Source of the DNA: SAR202 cluster bacterium
GTDB taxonomy: Bacteria > Chloroflexota > Dehalococcoidia > Lucifugimonadales > JASMAO01
DNA length: 23,876 nt
Assembly (NCBI GenBank): GCA_030754315.1
Contig: JASMAO010000034.1
Coordinates: forward strand, 1 to 23,876
Direction: 5' to 3'
Part shown: piece by piece, positions 1 through 7,937 of the stretch
How positions within the stretch are numbered: the first letter of the stretch is position 1
Layout of the letters: every line of letters starts with the position of its first letter
Translations under genes and position numbers: made by a program
Notes under the pieces: model-generated
What the model was told of the DNA's origin: nothing
What the model saw: the letters and a program-made list of their open reading frames with translations, nothing else
Databases searched by the model: none

Positions 1-2
1 TA

Positions 3-1928
3 CCCATGGAAACGATAGTCCAAGAGTTTGGAGATGGAGTAGCACAGTTGGTTGACGGGGTAACCAAACTTACCAGAACTGAACTGTTGTCTGAGAAGCG
101 GACACATTCGCCTATCCCAGATGCAACCAGCAACCTAGCCCAAGCCGCTAGTCTCCGAAAAATGCTCATGTCCATGGCTGAAGATATACGGGTCGTTCTC
201 ATCAAGCTTGCTGATCGATTACACAACATGCGGACACTGAAATATCTGCCGAGAGCCCGGCGAACCGCAATTGCACGTGAAACCTTAGACATCTACGCAC
301 CTCTAGCTCACAGATTAGGCATTTGGGAAATGAAGTGGCCCCTCGAAGATCTTGCTTTCCAACACCTCGACCCAGAAGCTTACCAGTCAATATCTAAGCT
401 CCTCAGAGGAAAGAGGGGTGAACGGGAGGACTACGTTCAGCGCGTTTGTACGATCCTTCAAAATGAACTTTCGAAAGCAGGTATTAAAGCATCGGTCACT
501 GGGCGACCCAAACACATCTACAGCATTTACAAGAAGATGAAAGTCTACGCGGCAGAGAATAAGGAAATAGGAGAGATCTACGATCTGTTCGCTCTTCGGG
601 TGATTGCGAATGAGGTCACAGATTGCTACGCTGCCCTCGGCACAGTCCACGCGAAATGGCACCCTCTGCCAGGGCAATTCGATGACTACATCGCTAACCC
701 CAAGGACAACCTGTACCAATCTCTTCATACCACGATCCTCTGTGAGGACGCCTCCCCGGTGGAAATACAAATTCGCACCAGAGAGATGCACCAACTTTCA
801 GAGTATGGGGTTGCAGCACATTGGCTTTACAAGGAGGGACTGGAGACCCCCTCGCGTTTTGAAGAAAAAATGACTTGGCTGCGCCAGTTACTGGAATGGC
901 AGAAAGATGTTAGTGGCGCCCAGGAATTTGTCGATGCATTCAAGACAGATGTTTTCAAGAATCAGGTTTTTGTCTACACACCGAAAGGCGATCTAAAGGA
1001 GCTCCCCACGGAGGCTACACCATTAGACTTCGCATATAGAATTCATACCGACGTCGGACATCGTTGCATCGGCGCGAAGGTCAACGGAAAACTGGTTTCG
1101 CTACAGTACCAGCTTCAGAATGGTGATTCAGTCGAAGTAATCACGAGCAAAACGGTACGCGGCCCAAGTTTGGATTGGCTAAACTCCAATTTGGGCGTCG
1201 TTAAGACAGCGTCTGCAAAGGAAAAGATCCGGCAGTGGTTCAACCGCCAGACTAGGAAAGCTAACCAACAACGCGGCAAAGAAATCTTCCTCAAGCAAGT
1301 TAAGCGACTCAACACATCGCTCAAAGATATCGAAGTAGCAAGGCTCTTAGATTTCACAACTGTAGGATCGTTCTTTGAAAGTCTTGGAAATGGCTCAGTG
1401 ACCACATCTATGATTGTCAGCAGACTTTCATCGGAGAAAGTCAAGCCTGAGGAGAAGGAATATGAAGCACCTTCATTGGTCTCCGGTCCCGCTTCTGGGA
1501 TAGAGGTGCTCGGAGTTGGCGACCTGCTAACGACTCTAGCACGATGCTGCAACCCCATTAACGGAGACTACATCGTTGGATACATCACGCGTAATCGGGG
1601 TGTCACTGTTCACCTGAAAACATGCCCCAACATTAAGGCTGAGCAAGAAACAGAGAGGCTTATTGGCGTCAAATGGGGAAGGAGCCAAACGCTTTATTCG
1701 GTACGGCTACGTATCGAGGCCTGGGACCGGGTTGGCCTTCTGAGTGACATCACGTCGCTCGTTTCGGACGAAAAGGTAAACATAGCCTCGTGCTTATCAG
1801 AAGAGCACGACGATCTAAGTATCATTTCGTTAACTGTTTACACAGACGGTATCGACCAACTAAGTCGTCTGTGTGCTAAGCTCGAAGGAGTAGATGCTGT
1901 AATGCGTGTATCCAGAGCAAGCTCGTGA
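3..1928 (+). CDS. relA: RelA/SpoT-family (p)ppGpp synthetase/hydrolase, 5' truncated by window edge
   Basis: This enzyme makes, and may degrade, the stringent-response alarmone (p)ppGpp in the cytosol. The frame is open to the left edge. The visible protein (about 641 residues) starts inside the HD hydrolase domain, so the HD catalytic histidines lie outside and roughly 90-100 residues are missing; the ATG at position 6 is internal. Numbering from that ATG: HD-domain motif LADRLHNMRTL at about 68-78; synthetase domain from about 166 (GRPKHIYSIYKKM) through IYDLFALRVI, then NLYQSLHTT and VEIQIRT; TGS domain near 321-380 (VFVYTPKGDLKELP); a CC...HxxxC zinc-finger-like region late in the chain (CCNPINGDY, VHLKTCPN); and a C-terminal ACT/RRM segment. 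The substrate-discriminating motif reads QFDD (224-227), like EFDD of synthetase-only RelA rather than RFKD of bifunctional Rel. The family is certain; the balance of activities is not. rpsT follows after 69 bases. Confidence 0.96.
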   Translation, partial: PMETIVQEFGDGVAQLVDGVTKLTRTELLSEKRTHSPIPDATSNLAQAASLRKMLMSMAEDIRVVLIKLADRLHNMRTLKYLPRARRTAIARETLDIYAPLAHRLGIWEMKWPLEDLAFQHLDPEAYQSISKLLRGKRGEREDYVQRVCTILQNELSKAGIKASVTGRPKHIYSIYKKMKVYAAENKEIGEIYDLFALRVIANEVTDCYAALGTVHAKWHPLPGQFDDYIANPKDNLYQSLHTTILCEDASPVEIQIRTREMHQLSEYGVAAHWLYKEGLETPSRFEEKMTWLRQLLEWQKDVSGAQEFVDAFKTDVFKNQVFVYTPKGDLKELPTEATPLDFAYRIHTDVGHRCIGAKVNGKLVSLQYQLQNGDSVEVITSKTVRGPSLDWLNSNLGVVKTASAKEKIRQWFNRQTRKANQQRGKEIFLKQVKRLNTSLKDIEVARLLDFTTVGSFFESLGNGSVTTSMIVSRLSSEKVKPEEKEYEAPSLVSGPASGIEVLGVGDLLTTLARCCNPINGDYIVGYITRNRGVTVHLKTCPNIKAEQETERLIGVKWGRSQTLYSVRLRIEAWDRVGLLSDITSLVSDEKVNIASCLSEEHDDLSIISLTVYTDGIDQLSRLCAKLEGVDAVMRVSRASS

Positions 1929-1997
1929 CCTCTTCGTGTGTTACGATATTCAGGATTTCTTGAAATAAAAACTCAAGGCTAGAGGAGGATTCATCGA

Positions 1998-2258
1998 TTG
2001 CCAAGCGCAAAATCAGCCAGGGTCGCTGAAAGACGCCGAAGTCGTAACGTTCCTTTGCGATCTCGAGCCAAAACCCAAATCACAAAAGCGAGACGGTTAA
2101 TCGCAGCCAATGATCTCGAAGCAGCCGCAGAAGCTACCAGAGACGCGGTAGTTGCTCTCGACAAGGCCGCCCAAAAAGGAGCTGTCCATCGCGGCAACGC
2201 CTCACGTCGCAAGTCCCGTCTGCTCAAAAGTTTCGTCAACCAATCCAACAGCTCCTAA
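1998..2258 (+). CDS. rpsT: 30S ribosomal protein S20 (RpsT)
   Basis: S20 is a small basic protein that binds 16S rRNA early in 30S assembly. The 86-residue product has the expected size, a very high Arg/Lys content and the typical opening MPSAKSARVAERRRSRN, followed by long basic helices (RAKTQITKARRLI) and a C-terminal HRGNASRRKSRL block that matches the family's NxxARxKSRL ending. The start is TTG, chosen because the S20 N-terminus begins exactly there and a strong AGAGGAGG ribosome binding site (GGAGG at 1984-1988) sits 9 bases upstream; no ATG fits. The gene follows relA by 69 bases in the same direction and may share its transcript. The gene to its right converges on it. Confidence 0.96.
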   Translation: MPSAKSARVAERRRSRNVPLRSRAKTQITKARRLIAANDLEAAAEATRDAVVALDKAAQKGAVHRGNASRRKSRLLKSFVNQSNSS

Positions 2259-2259
2259 C

Positions 2260-2282
2260 TTTTCCTAGAGGAAAACTTCCTC
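2260..2282 (+). terminator. Two overlapping hairpins after rpsT, possible terminator
   Basis: Two mutually exclusive 6-bp stems are visible just after the rpsT stop: TTTTCC (2260-2265) pairs with GGAAAA (2270-2275) around TAGA, and GAGGAA (2268-2273) pairs with TTCCTC (2277-2282) around AAC. They lie in the convergent gap between rpsT and the leftward acetyltransferase gene, where a bidirectional terminator would make sense. No U-tract of the classical intrinsic type follows on the + strand, although the TTTT arm is AT-rich when read from the other side. The hairpins are seen; their role as a terminator is an inference. Confidence 0.3.
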
Positions 2283-2431
2283 TCGCTGACAATCATAGCC
2301 TAAGCTACTTTAAAGTCTTCCCGGCATTCTGCATCGGCTCAGCAAAAGCCTGCCGTTAGAATTGTGTGGAACCGATGGTTACCCTGAAAATGGCCTCATA
2401 TGGCCATCTCTCTCCCAACCAGATTCTCATT

Positions 2432-3613
2432 TCAGCAATGGTCGATTTCCCAGATAGGGAAATAGTATGGGAATATTCCATGCAAGAGTTTGCCAGGAGG
2501 CCCGGGGATCTTGACTTCAAGTCCGCTTGGATGCGCCCCAAAAATGAGTCGGGACAATTCTCGCCGAGTCAGCACAATCTTGTCCAACGCTACATCATCG
2601 GCAAAACTGAACCGCCCTCCTTCAAACCGTAATGTGACTAACTCGCCAGTCTCACTGCACATGAGGCTGACCACGCCCTCAACCTCGCTTGCTTTTCTTT
2701 GCAAGTGGTCCTGTATTTGAGTTAGAAATTCCTCCAAACTATTTATGCGATGCATTTGTTGTCCAACTCCAAAAGCCTCTTCAATAGGGCGCCTAATGCT
2801 CGGTAATTTTTGCTCGAGTAGGGCACCCAACACTGACTTGGTTAATGGGACCAGTGCTTGAGTTGGTCCATCGTGTATCTCGTGTTCAAGAACATTACCC
2901 AATAATGCATCAACACCGGCTCGAGATCCACCGGCTTCTATAATCCCTGGCTTATTGCTACTCCAACCGAAAACGAGGTACGCAACAATGGCTTCTCCCC
3001 TCATTGCCAACATCGTTTTTGTCTTAGGCAATGCAAGCAAGACTTTATAGTCAGCCACACTTCGTTCGACTCGATTCGGTTCACTGTCATGCATTTCTAC
3101 AATACGTTTGAGATGTTCAGAATCTTCCTGGTCATGGTCTACAACCTCAAAACGTTCTTCACCAAATAGTCCCAAATCTTTTTGGGAAAGAGTATATACC
3201 CACCCTTGCGACGCGACAGCCTCCCAACCTGAATTCTGATAAAAAGGGAATGTTCTTTCCATCGTCCACAGTACAGAAATCGGCCACTCACGTTCCTCCA
3301 TTATGCGAACGCAATCCCTGAGACACAATGTGGCGAATCCGCGGTGGCGATAATCTGGATGCGTGAGTGTTGCACTAATCAGCCCAATCGTGAATTGATC
3401 TCCTTCAGCCACTATCCTCCTGGGCGCAACCGGCACATGTGCTACAACTTTTCCGTCCTCCTTCACAACACGCCTGTACTTCAACATCACAGGATCGTAA
3501 ACCAATGGGTAATCATTCCTAACATCTCGGTCACCTCCCTCGAAGAATGTGCCGTTAATGAGCTCAAAAACCTCTTCGACCTCATCCATCCTGCATGCTC
3601 GTGGCCCTTCCAT
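2432..3613 (-). CDS. GNAT-family N-acetyltransferase, Eis-like with C-terminal sterol-carrier-type domain
   Basis: A putative acetyl-CoA-dependent acetyltransferase of 393 residues. The N-terminal GNAT fold spans about 5-145 with the acetyl-CoA motif A THPDYRHRGFATLCL near 84-98 (RxxGxA pattern R89-G92-A94) and the usual late strand/helix MERTFPFYQNSGW. After a middle region comes a C-terminal segment (about 305-390) of the SCP2-like kind, with GELVTLRFEGGRFSFAD and a VLTRRELSRLIFG helix. This order (GNAT, linker, SCP2-like) is that of Eis-type multi-acetylating enzymes, which modify amines including aminoglycosides and lysines; the substrate here is unknown. The start chosen is the ATG at 3613-3611, with AGGAGG (complement of 3619-3624) 5 bases upstream, in preference to an in-frame GTG 24 bases earlier that lacks such a site. 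No signal peptide. It is the last gene of the leftward block, 183 bases after the M20 gene. Confidence 0.8.
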   Translation of the reverse strand: MEGPRACRMDEVEEVFELINGTFFEGGDRDVRNDYPLVYDPVMLKYRRVVKEDGKVVAHVPVAPRRIVAEGDQFTIGLISATLTHPDYRHRGFATLCLRDCVRIMEEREWPISVLWTMERTFPFYQNSGWEAVASQGWVYTLSQKDLGLFGEERFEVVDHDQEDSEHLKRIVEMHDSEPNRVERSVADYKVLLALPKTKTMLAMRGEAIVAYLVFGWSSNKPGIIEAGGSRAGVDALLGNVLEHEIHDGPTQALVPLTKSVLGALLEQKLPSIRRPIEEAFGVGQQMHRINSLEEFLTQIQDHLQRKASEVEGVVSLMCSETGELVTLRFEGGRFSFADDVALDKIVLTRRELSRLIFGAHPSGLEVKIPGPPGKLLHGIFPYYFPIWEIDHC

Positions 3614-3796
3614 CACATCCTCCTGGATACTCCCCACCTGTAATTACAACGGATCCTTAGATAATAGCAAACATGTGGGTAGGGAAGATAAGGCAGTGTC
3701 GCGATGAGATCCAATATTCAACACCTCCATCATTTTCCCAACCGCCGGCGTTTTCCAAACAAATAAGCAAATGCTTCTCTTTTGTAGCGGATAGAT

Positions 3797-5062
3797 CTAT
3801 GGAGAAGAGATCTCTTGTTCCGGCAGGGTGCACACATCTAGAGCAGTCAGCGCGAGCACTCTTGCTACCAAGGACATGTCGTCAATGCGAGTATATTCGT
3901 CTTGCACTGTTTCTGACTCTTGGGACCCGCCCGGCCCATATAATAAGCACGGCACTCCCGCCGCCCAAAGGTGGCTGGTGTCATCTCCACTGTAGGAGCC
4001 TGGCGGTACGGCGCCTATACCATCCGGCTCTCTTCCCGTCACTGCCCGATAATGCACTAGCACCGATTTCAGAATGTACTCATCTCTTGGCAAATCAAAT
4101 GGCTCCATGACCATTGTGAACGCTTTGTACTTCGGGTCCAACGGCATCTCGATCTCATAGTGGAAATCCTCCACAGTTTTTTTGAGGTTTTCTAGAGCAG
4201 TCTCGATGTCCTCACGAACCGATTCAGCCGACATGCCAGGAAGAAAACGCACATCCACCAACGCAGTGCAGAAGTCGGACACAAAATTTGGCCCGCGTAG
4301 GTTGTGATCCCTCCCTCGGCCACCAACAATCGCACCCACAATTGCTCTCGGCATCCCGGGCAAATCTTCTCTCGGGGAGTGCCTGAACTGGAGATTCTTT
4401 AAAACAGGGATCGCTTTGGACATATTTTCGATAGCGTCAACCGACCCCTCTTCGAGTCGGCTAATGTGTCGAGAAGACCCTAGTACGTTTACTGCTAGTT
4501 CAACAACACCTGCACTCACCGTAATTATGTTATGCGCCCCGAACGGTTCGGGGACAACCGCCATATCAGCAAGGGGGCCATACTCACACAGGTAAGAGGT
4601 TCCTACGCCTCCCTGAAGTTCCCCTACGACGAATGCCAATACAAGGTCTCCCTTAAGCTTGATCCCGCTTGTACGAATTGCTTCAGCTGCGGCAATGATT
4701 GTGGCGAGTCCTCCCTTCATATTACGAGACCCCGCCCCATAGAGCCGATTTCCCTCAATGGACGGCTTCCACGGATCCCTAGACCAGCCCATTGCAAGAG
4801 GATCAATGTCGGTGTGTCCATTTAACATGAGGGACTTCCCTCCTCCTGTGCCCCGAAGAATAGCAATCGTTTGAAAACGACCTGGCTCAACCTCCTGCAT
4901 CTTGGTGATATAGCCGCGCTCACGGAAAAATTCAGCTAGGAAATATGCAGCCTCCGTCTCTTCTGTCTTAAAGCTCGGTATCCTGATCAAATCCTTCGCC
5001 ACGTCAATCATAGCGGTATCGGAAACGGAAGCTAGTAATTTGCGAGCTTCTACTGTCATCAT
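3797..5062 (-). CDS. M20-family metallopeptidase/deacylase-like protein (ArgE/DapE type) with altered metal site
   Basis: The 421-residue protein has the complete M20 architecture: an N-terminal catalytic domain with LNGHTDID (H83, D85), YGAGSRNMKGG and VVPEP (E172), an inserted dimerisation lid with GSSRHIS (H199) and a second catalytic stretch ending GVPCLLYGPGG. Family members hydrolyse N-acyl amino acids or dipeptides with two zinc ions. Here the bridging aspartate of the usual DMKGG is Asn114, the second-zinc glutamate after the general base E148 is Leu149 (GELQGG), and the late histidine before DEY is Thr385. Zinc-site-1 residues H83 and E172 and the general base remain. It may be a single-metal hydrolase, use another chemistry, or be a binding protein. 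The start ATG at 5062 was preferred to one nine codons upstream because GAGGAG lies 9 bases before it. It is 197 bases downstream of the NHL gene. Confidence 0.85.
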   Translation of the reverse strand: MMTVEARKLLASVSDTAMIDVAKDLIRIPSFKTEETEAAYFLAEFFRERGYITKMQEVEPGRFQTIAILRGTGGGKSLMLNGHTDIDPLAMGWSRDPWKPSIEGNRLYGAGSRNMKGGLATIIAAAEAIRTSGIKLKGDLVLAFVVGELQGGVGTSYLCEYGPLADMAVVPEPFGAHNIITVSAGVVELAVNVLGSSRHISRLEEGSVDAIENMSKAIPVLKNLQFRHSPREDLPGMPRAIVGAIVGGRGRDHNLRGPNFVSDFCTALVDVRFLPGMSAESVREDIETALENLKKTVEDFHYEIEMPLDPKYKAFTMVMEPFDLPRDEYILKSVLVHYRAVTGREPDGIGAVPPGSYSGDDTSHLWAAGVPCLLYGPGGSQESETVQDEYTRIDDMSLVARVLALTALDVCTLPEQEISSP

Positions 5063-5259
5063 TGACTGATTCTCCTCAAGCCGTTGCATTTCTTTACCGG
5101 CAGGGTAATTTTACGGAAGCTTACGCCAATCATTTCAGTAATTGTTAAGTTGTCAGTTGCAGCTCGATAAATGGAGAATCCGGACTTCCCTTTCAAGCCA
5201 TATCTTAAGGAGTCTCTGGCATTGATCACAATCCGCACAAACACGCTACTCAGCCATGC

Positions 5260-6291
5260 CTAAAGGTTAAACTGTGGTTCAATGTAATCCTTGAGCTTAG
5301 CGTACACCTGAAGACGGCCTCTCTGAGTATCGGCAACCATCATCCAACCCTTTCTTGAGTGAAATTCTACGCTCATTGGCAGCGCAAACCTCCACTCTTG
5401 TTCCAGGGATGGGACACGCCGCCTTGCCCTTTGTTCCGCCTCATTGGCATCAACGAATTGTTGCTGCCACTTTGCTAATTGCACAGCATCTCCAATAAAC
5501 GTTGTGAGTATCGTGCCTTCCGTGTCAAAAGCTTGGATGCGACTATTTCCCCAGTCACATACGTATATATCTCCATCAGGGTCCACCGCCACATCGGAAG
5601 GATGGTTAAACTCCCCTGGTTGAGATCCCAGTCGACCAAACTCCAAGACAAAATCACCATTCCTCGTGAATTTCTGCACACGGTGGTTGCCACAATCAGC
5701 CACGTACACATTGCCTCCAACATCGATGGTAATGCCCCAAGGTGCATTGAATTGGCCGGCCCCTATCCCTTTATTGCCCCAAGCACCAAGAAAAACCCCA
5801 TCGGCGGTGAATTTCTGCACACGGTGATTCATACTGTCGACGATGTACAGATCCCCCGCATCATCGAAGTTTATGCCCGATGGCCGATTAAGCTGGCCTT
5901 CACTATCTCCAGTCTCGCCCCAGGTTCCCAAAAAATCGCCTCCTCTGCCAAACACGACGATATGGTTAAGCCACTCTTCGGCAATGTAAAGCTTGTCGTC
6001 AGCATCACAGGCCATACCAGACGGCCATATCAACTCACCTTCGCCTGTACCCGTGTTGGCAAATTCTATGAGAAGTTCCTCTTCTCCCGCTTCATTCCCC
6101 AGGTCTATCTTTTTAATATGTGTGAGTATCGGGCCACCAGCACGTATCTGTGCCAAGCTCGAGTAGCGCCGGTCGCTAACATAAATAATGTCGCCGCTAC
6201 CGATGGCCATGCCATACGGCTTCATCATGGCGCGCCCGCCTATACCATGGCTGTAGTCATAGACTCGGCCCGATACTACCTGAGTAAGCAT
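5260..6291 (-). CDS. NHL-repeat beta-propeller protein
   Basis: About 343 residues made mostly of NHL repeats, each showing the hxxPxGhxxDxxGxhYVxDxxNxRVQxF pattern; the clearest are LNRPSGINFDDAGDLYIVD, FNAPWGITIDVGGNVYVAD and FNHPSDVAVDPDGDIYVCD, preceded by a fourth around WPSGMACDADDKLYIAE and degenerate blades at each end. Such proteins form six-bladed propellers that bind protein, RNA or small ligands, or act as lyase-like scaffolds. No signal peptide or membrane segment is visible, so a cytosolic location is likely. The start taken is the ATG at 6291-6289 (MLTQVVSGRVYDYSHGIG), 19 bases after the DUF1800 stop; a TTG 51 bases further up would overlap the DUF1800 gene and adds only a non-repeat tail. 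The tight spacing indicates co-expression with DUF1800. The specific role is unknown. Confidence 0.85.
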   Translation of the reverse strand: MLTQVVSGRVYDYSHGIGGRAMMKPYGMAIGSGDIIYVSDRRYSSLAQIRAGGPILTHIKKIDLGNEAGEEELLIEFANTGTGEGELIWPSGMACDADDKLYIAEEWLNHIVVFGRGGDFLGTWGETGDSEGQLNRPSGINFDDAGDLYIVDSMNHRVQKFTADGVFLGAWGNKGIGAGQFNAPWGITIDVGGNVYVADCGNHRVQKFTRNGDFVLEFGRLGSQPGEFNHPSDVAVDPDGDIYVCDWGNSRIQAFDTEGTILTTFIGDAVQLAKWQQQFVDANEAEQRARRRVPSLEQEWRFALPMSVEFHSRKGWMMVADTQRGRLQVYAKLKDYIEPQFNL

Positions 6292-6310
6292 TTTGCCCCT
6301 AGAGTAACTT

Positions 6311-7705
6311 TCAAGCGAATTGGTAATCCTGTGTTGCCACAATTAGTTGGATCATCTCAGTAATCCTGGTTAAGTTCTGGCCTTTTTTGGAGCCGCGAAA
6401 AGTGCCGTCCTGTTCGGCATGTTCCATCAAATCCCGGCGGGTCTCAGTCCGAACTTCAATCGACCCAATCATGTCCAGACAAACATCTACAAACTCCTCA
6501 GGTGATAGATCTCCACAATCATCAATCCGGCGATGAATATCCTGCACGCCAATCAAAGTGGTATCGCTAAGGATGTCAGTAAAGAAATTAGTCCTCTTTA
6601 CGAAAGATCCGGTGTTAATCCATTCCCTTCCAGTGTGCCATCCTTCTACTGTTGGTGGGTTGAGAAGTTCCTGTCCCATGTTAGTCATGTGTTCAGCATA
6701 ATCGAGAATTTGAGGGCCCGGGAATTCATCCACACCGGCCATCCTCAGAGTACCCACAACTACTTCAGTCGGGTTCTTGACACGGGTAAACCGAGCAGTT
6801 TTGAAAAAGTCGGAATTGAACACAATTCTCAACGTATGCCGTATGTCATAATCGGATTTGATCAAAATTTCAGCGATAGTTTGTACAGCCTCCGAATCTT
6901 GGGGTGGGTCAATAAACCACGTAGGAACAGGGGGTTCGTCAGCTACAAAGAAATTGTATATGTGCCGGGCTATAAAGCGGGCACACGCCGGCTGCTTAAG
7001 AATAATGTCTATTACATCGTCGCCATTCAGTTTGCCTTTATGGCCCAGAACCGTCTTGGGTTCATCGTCGTGGTCTTCAGGTTTGTAGTCGAAGTCCCAG
7101 TCGAACCTTCCCAAGGTAAAACGAGGCAGTGTTGGCAAGATTGTCCATCCAGTAAAGGCGCGTGACACATCGCGCACATCCTCCTCTGTGTAATTTCCAA
7201 CACCCATGGAGAACAGTTCCAGCAACTCACGGCCCCAATTCTCATTTACTGCGTAGGAATGGTTTTCATGGTTATCCAGCCAGAAAATCATGGCCGGGGT
7301 ACGCGCTACATTTTCGAGGAGGTCTCGGAAGTTTCCGAGGCCTTTTGCGCGTAGTGTGTCAACCATGTTGGCAATTTCGTGCCAATGATCCACCTTGTTG
7401 ACACCGGTTGCGAATACCTGGTGCCAGAAGAGGGCTATTTTTTCCTCAAGAGGGGCTTGAGTATTGATCATCCGATAGACCCAACTAGAATGACCAACAC
7501 CTGCCAACGTGCCAGGTTTCCATTGCATTGGGTGGTAGCGCAGGAACTCAAACAGGTTCACGGACTTCTGGACTGCTGGATACAACAACTCTTCGACGGT
7601 TTCCTCATAGCCTTTGCCTACACGTTCCTCCGTCTCCGCACGAGAAGCGCCGAATCCCGCCCGCCGCATCAAATGCGCCATCAAGAGAATCTCTTCTTTT
7701 GCCAC
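6311..7705 (-). CDS. DUF1800 domain protein
   Basis: The 464-residue product matches the DUF1800 family along its length: HLMRRAGFGAS at the N-terminus, then PLEEKIALFWHQVFATGVNKV, LGNFRDLLENVARTPAMI, WGRELLELFSMGVGNYTEED followed by VRDVSRAFTGWT, a HDDEPKTVLGHKG segment, DDVIDIILKQPACARFIARH and VEGWHTGREWINT. The function is not established; in Planctomycetes and others these proteins are often exported and paired with DUF1501 proteins. Here there is no signal peptide and no DUF1501 partner; the neighbour is an NHL propeller 19 bases downstream, suggesting a two-gene unit. The start is GTG at 7705-7703, supported by GAGGAG 9 bases upstream and by the fit to the family N-terminus. Confidence 0.9.
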   Translation of the reverse strand: MAKEEILLMAHLMRRAGFGASRAETEERVGKGYEETVEELLYPAVQKSVNLFEFLRYHPMQWKPGTLAGVGHSSWVYRMINTQAPLEEKIALFWHQVFATGVNKVDHWHEIANMVDTLRAKGLGNFRDLLENVARTPAMIFWLDNHENHSYAVNENWGRELLELFSMGVGNYTEEDVRDVSRAFTGWTILPTLPRFTLGRFDWDFDYKPEDHDDEPKTVLGHKGKLNGDDVIDIILKQPACARFIARHIYNFFVADEPPVPTWFIDPPQDSEAVQTIAEILIKSDYDIRHTLRIVFNSDFFKTARFTRVKNPTEVVVGTLRMAGVDEFPGPQILDYAEHMTNMGQELLNPPTVEGWHTGREWINTGSFVKRTNFFTDILSDTTLIGVQDIHRRIDDCGDLSPEEFVDVCLDMIGSIEVRTETRRDLMEHAEQDGTFRGSKKGQNLTRITEMIQLIVATQDYQFA

Positions 7706-7937
7706 AGACTTTTTCTCCTCATTCAGCCTTTAGAACTGACACCCGTTACGGTATTGGCGCCCGATCACGCATCAGTCCACAAGCATAGACACATAATAAT
7801 AGCCTCCTGCTCCTACACGACGCTCACCGCTGGCCAAAAAGAGTGTTTCTCCTTGCAATCACGGGATCCAAGATTTGCTTCATATCACAATTGCAATTCA
7901 GGCTGACCCCGGAAAAAGGTTTTCTGAACCCACTGCT

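Noticed and set aside
3614..3637. GTG at 3637 as the start of the acetyltransferase
   Set aside because: The AGGAGG site lies downstream of this GTG and directly before the ATG at 3613.
5479..6363. A 294-residue open frame on the + strand opposite the NHL-repeat gene
   Set aside because: It is the antisense of a repetitive protein gene; its sequence repeats only because the NHL blades repeat, it has no ribosome binding site and no family pattern.
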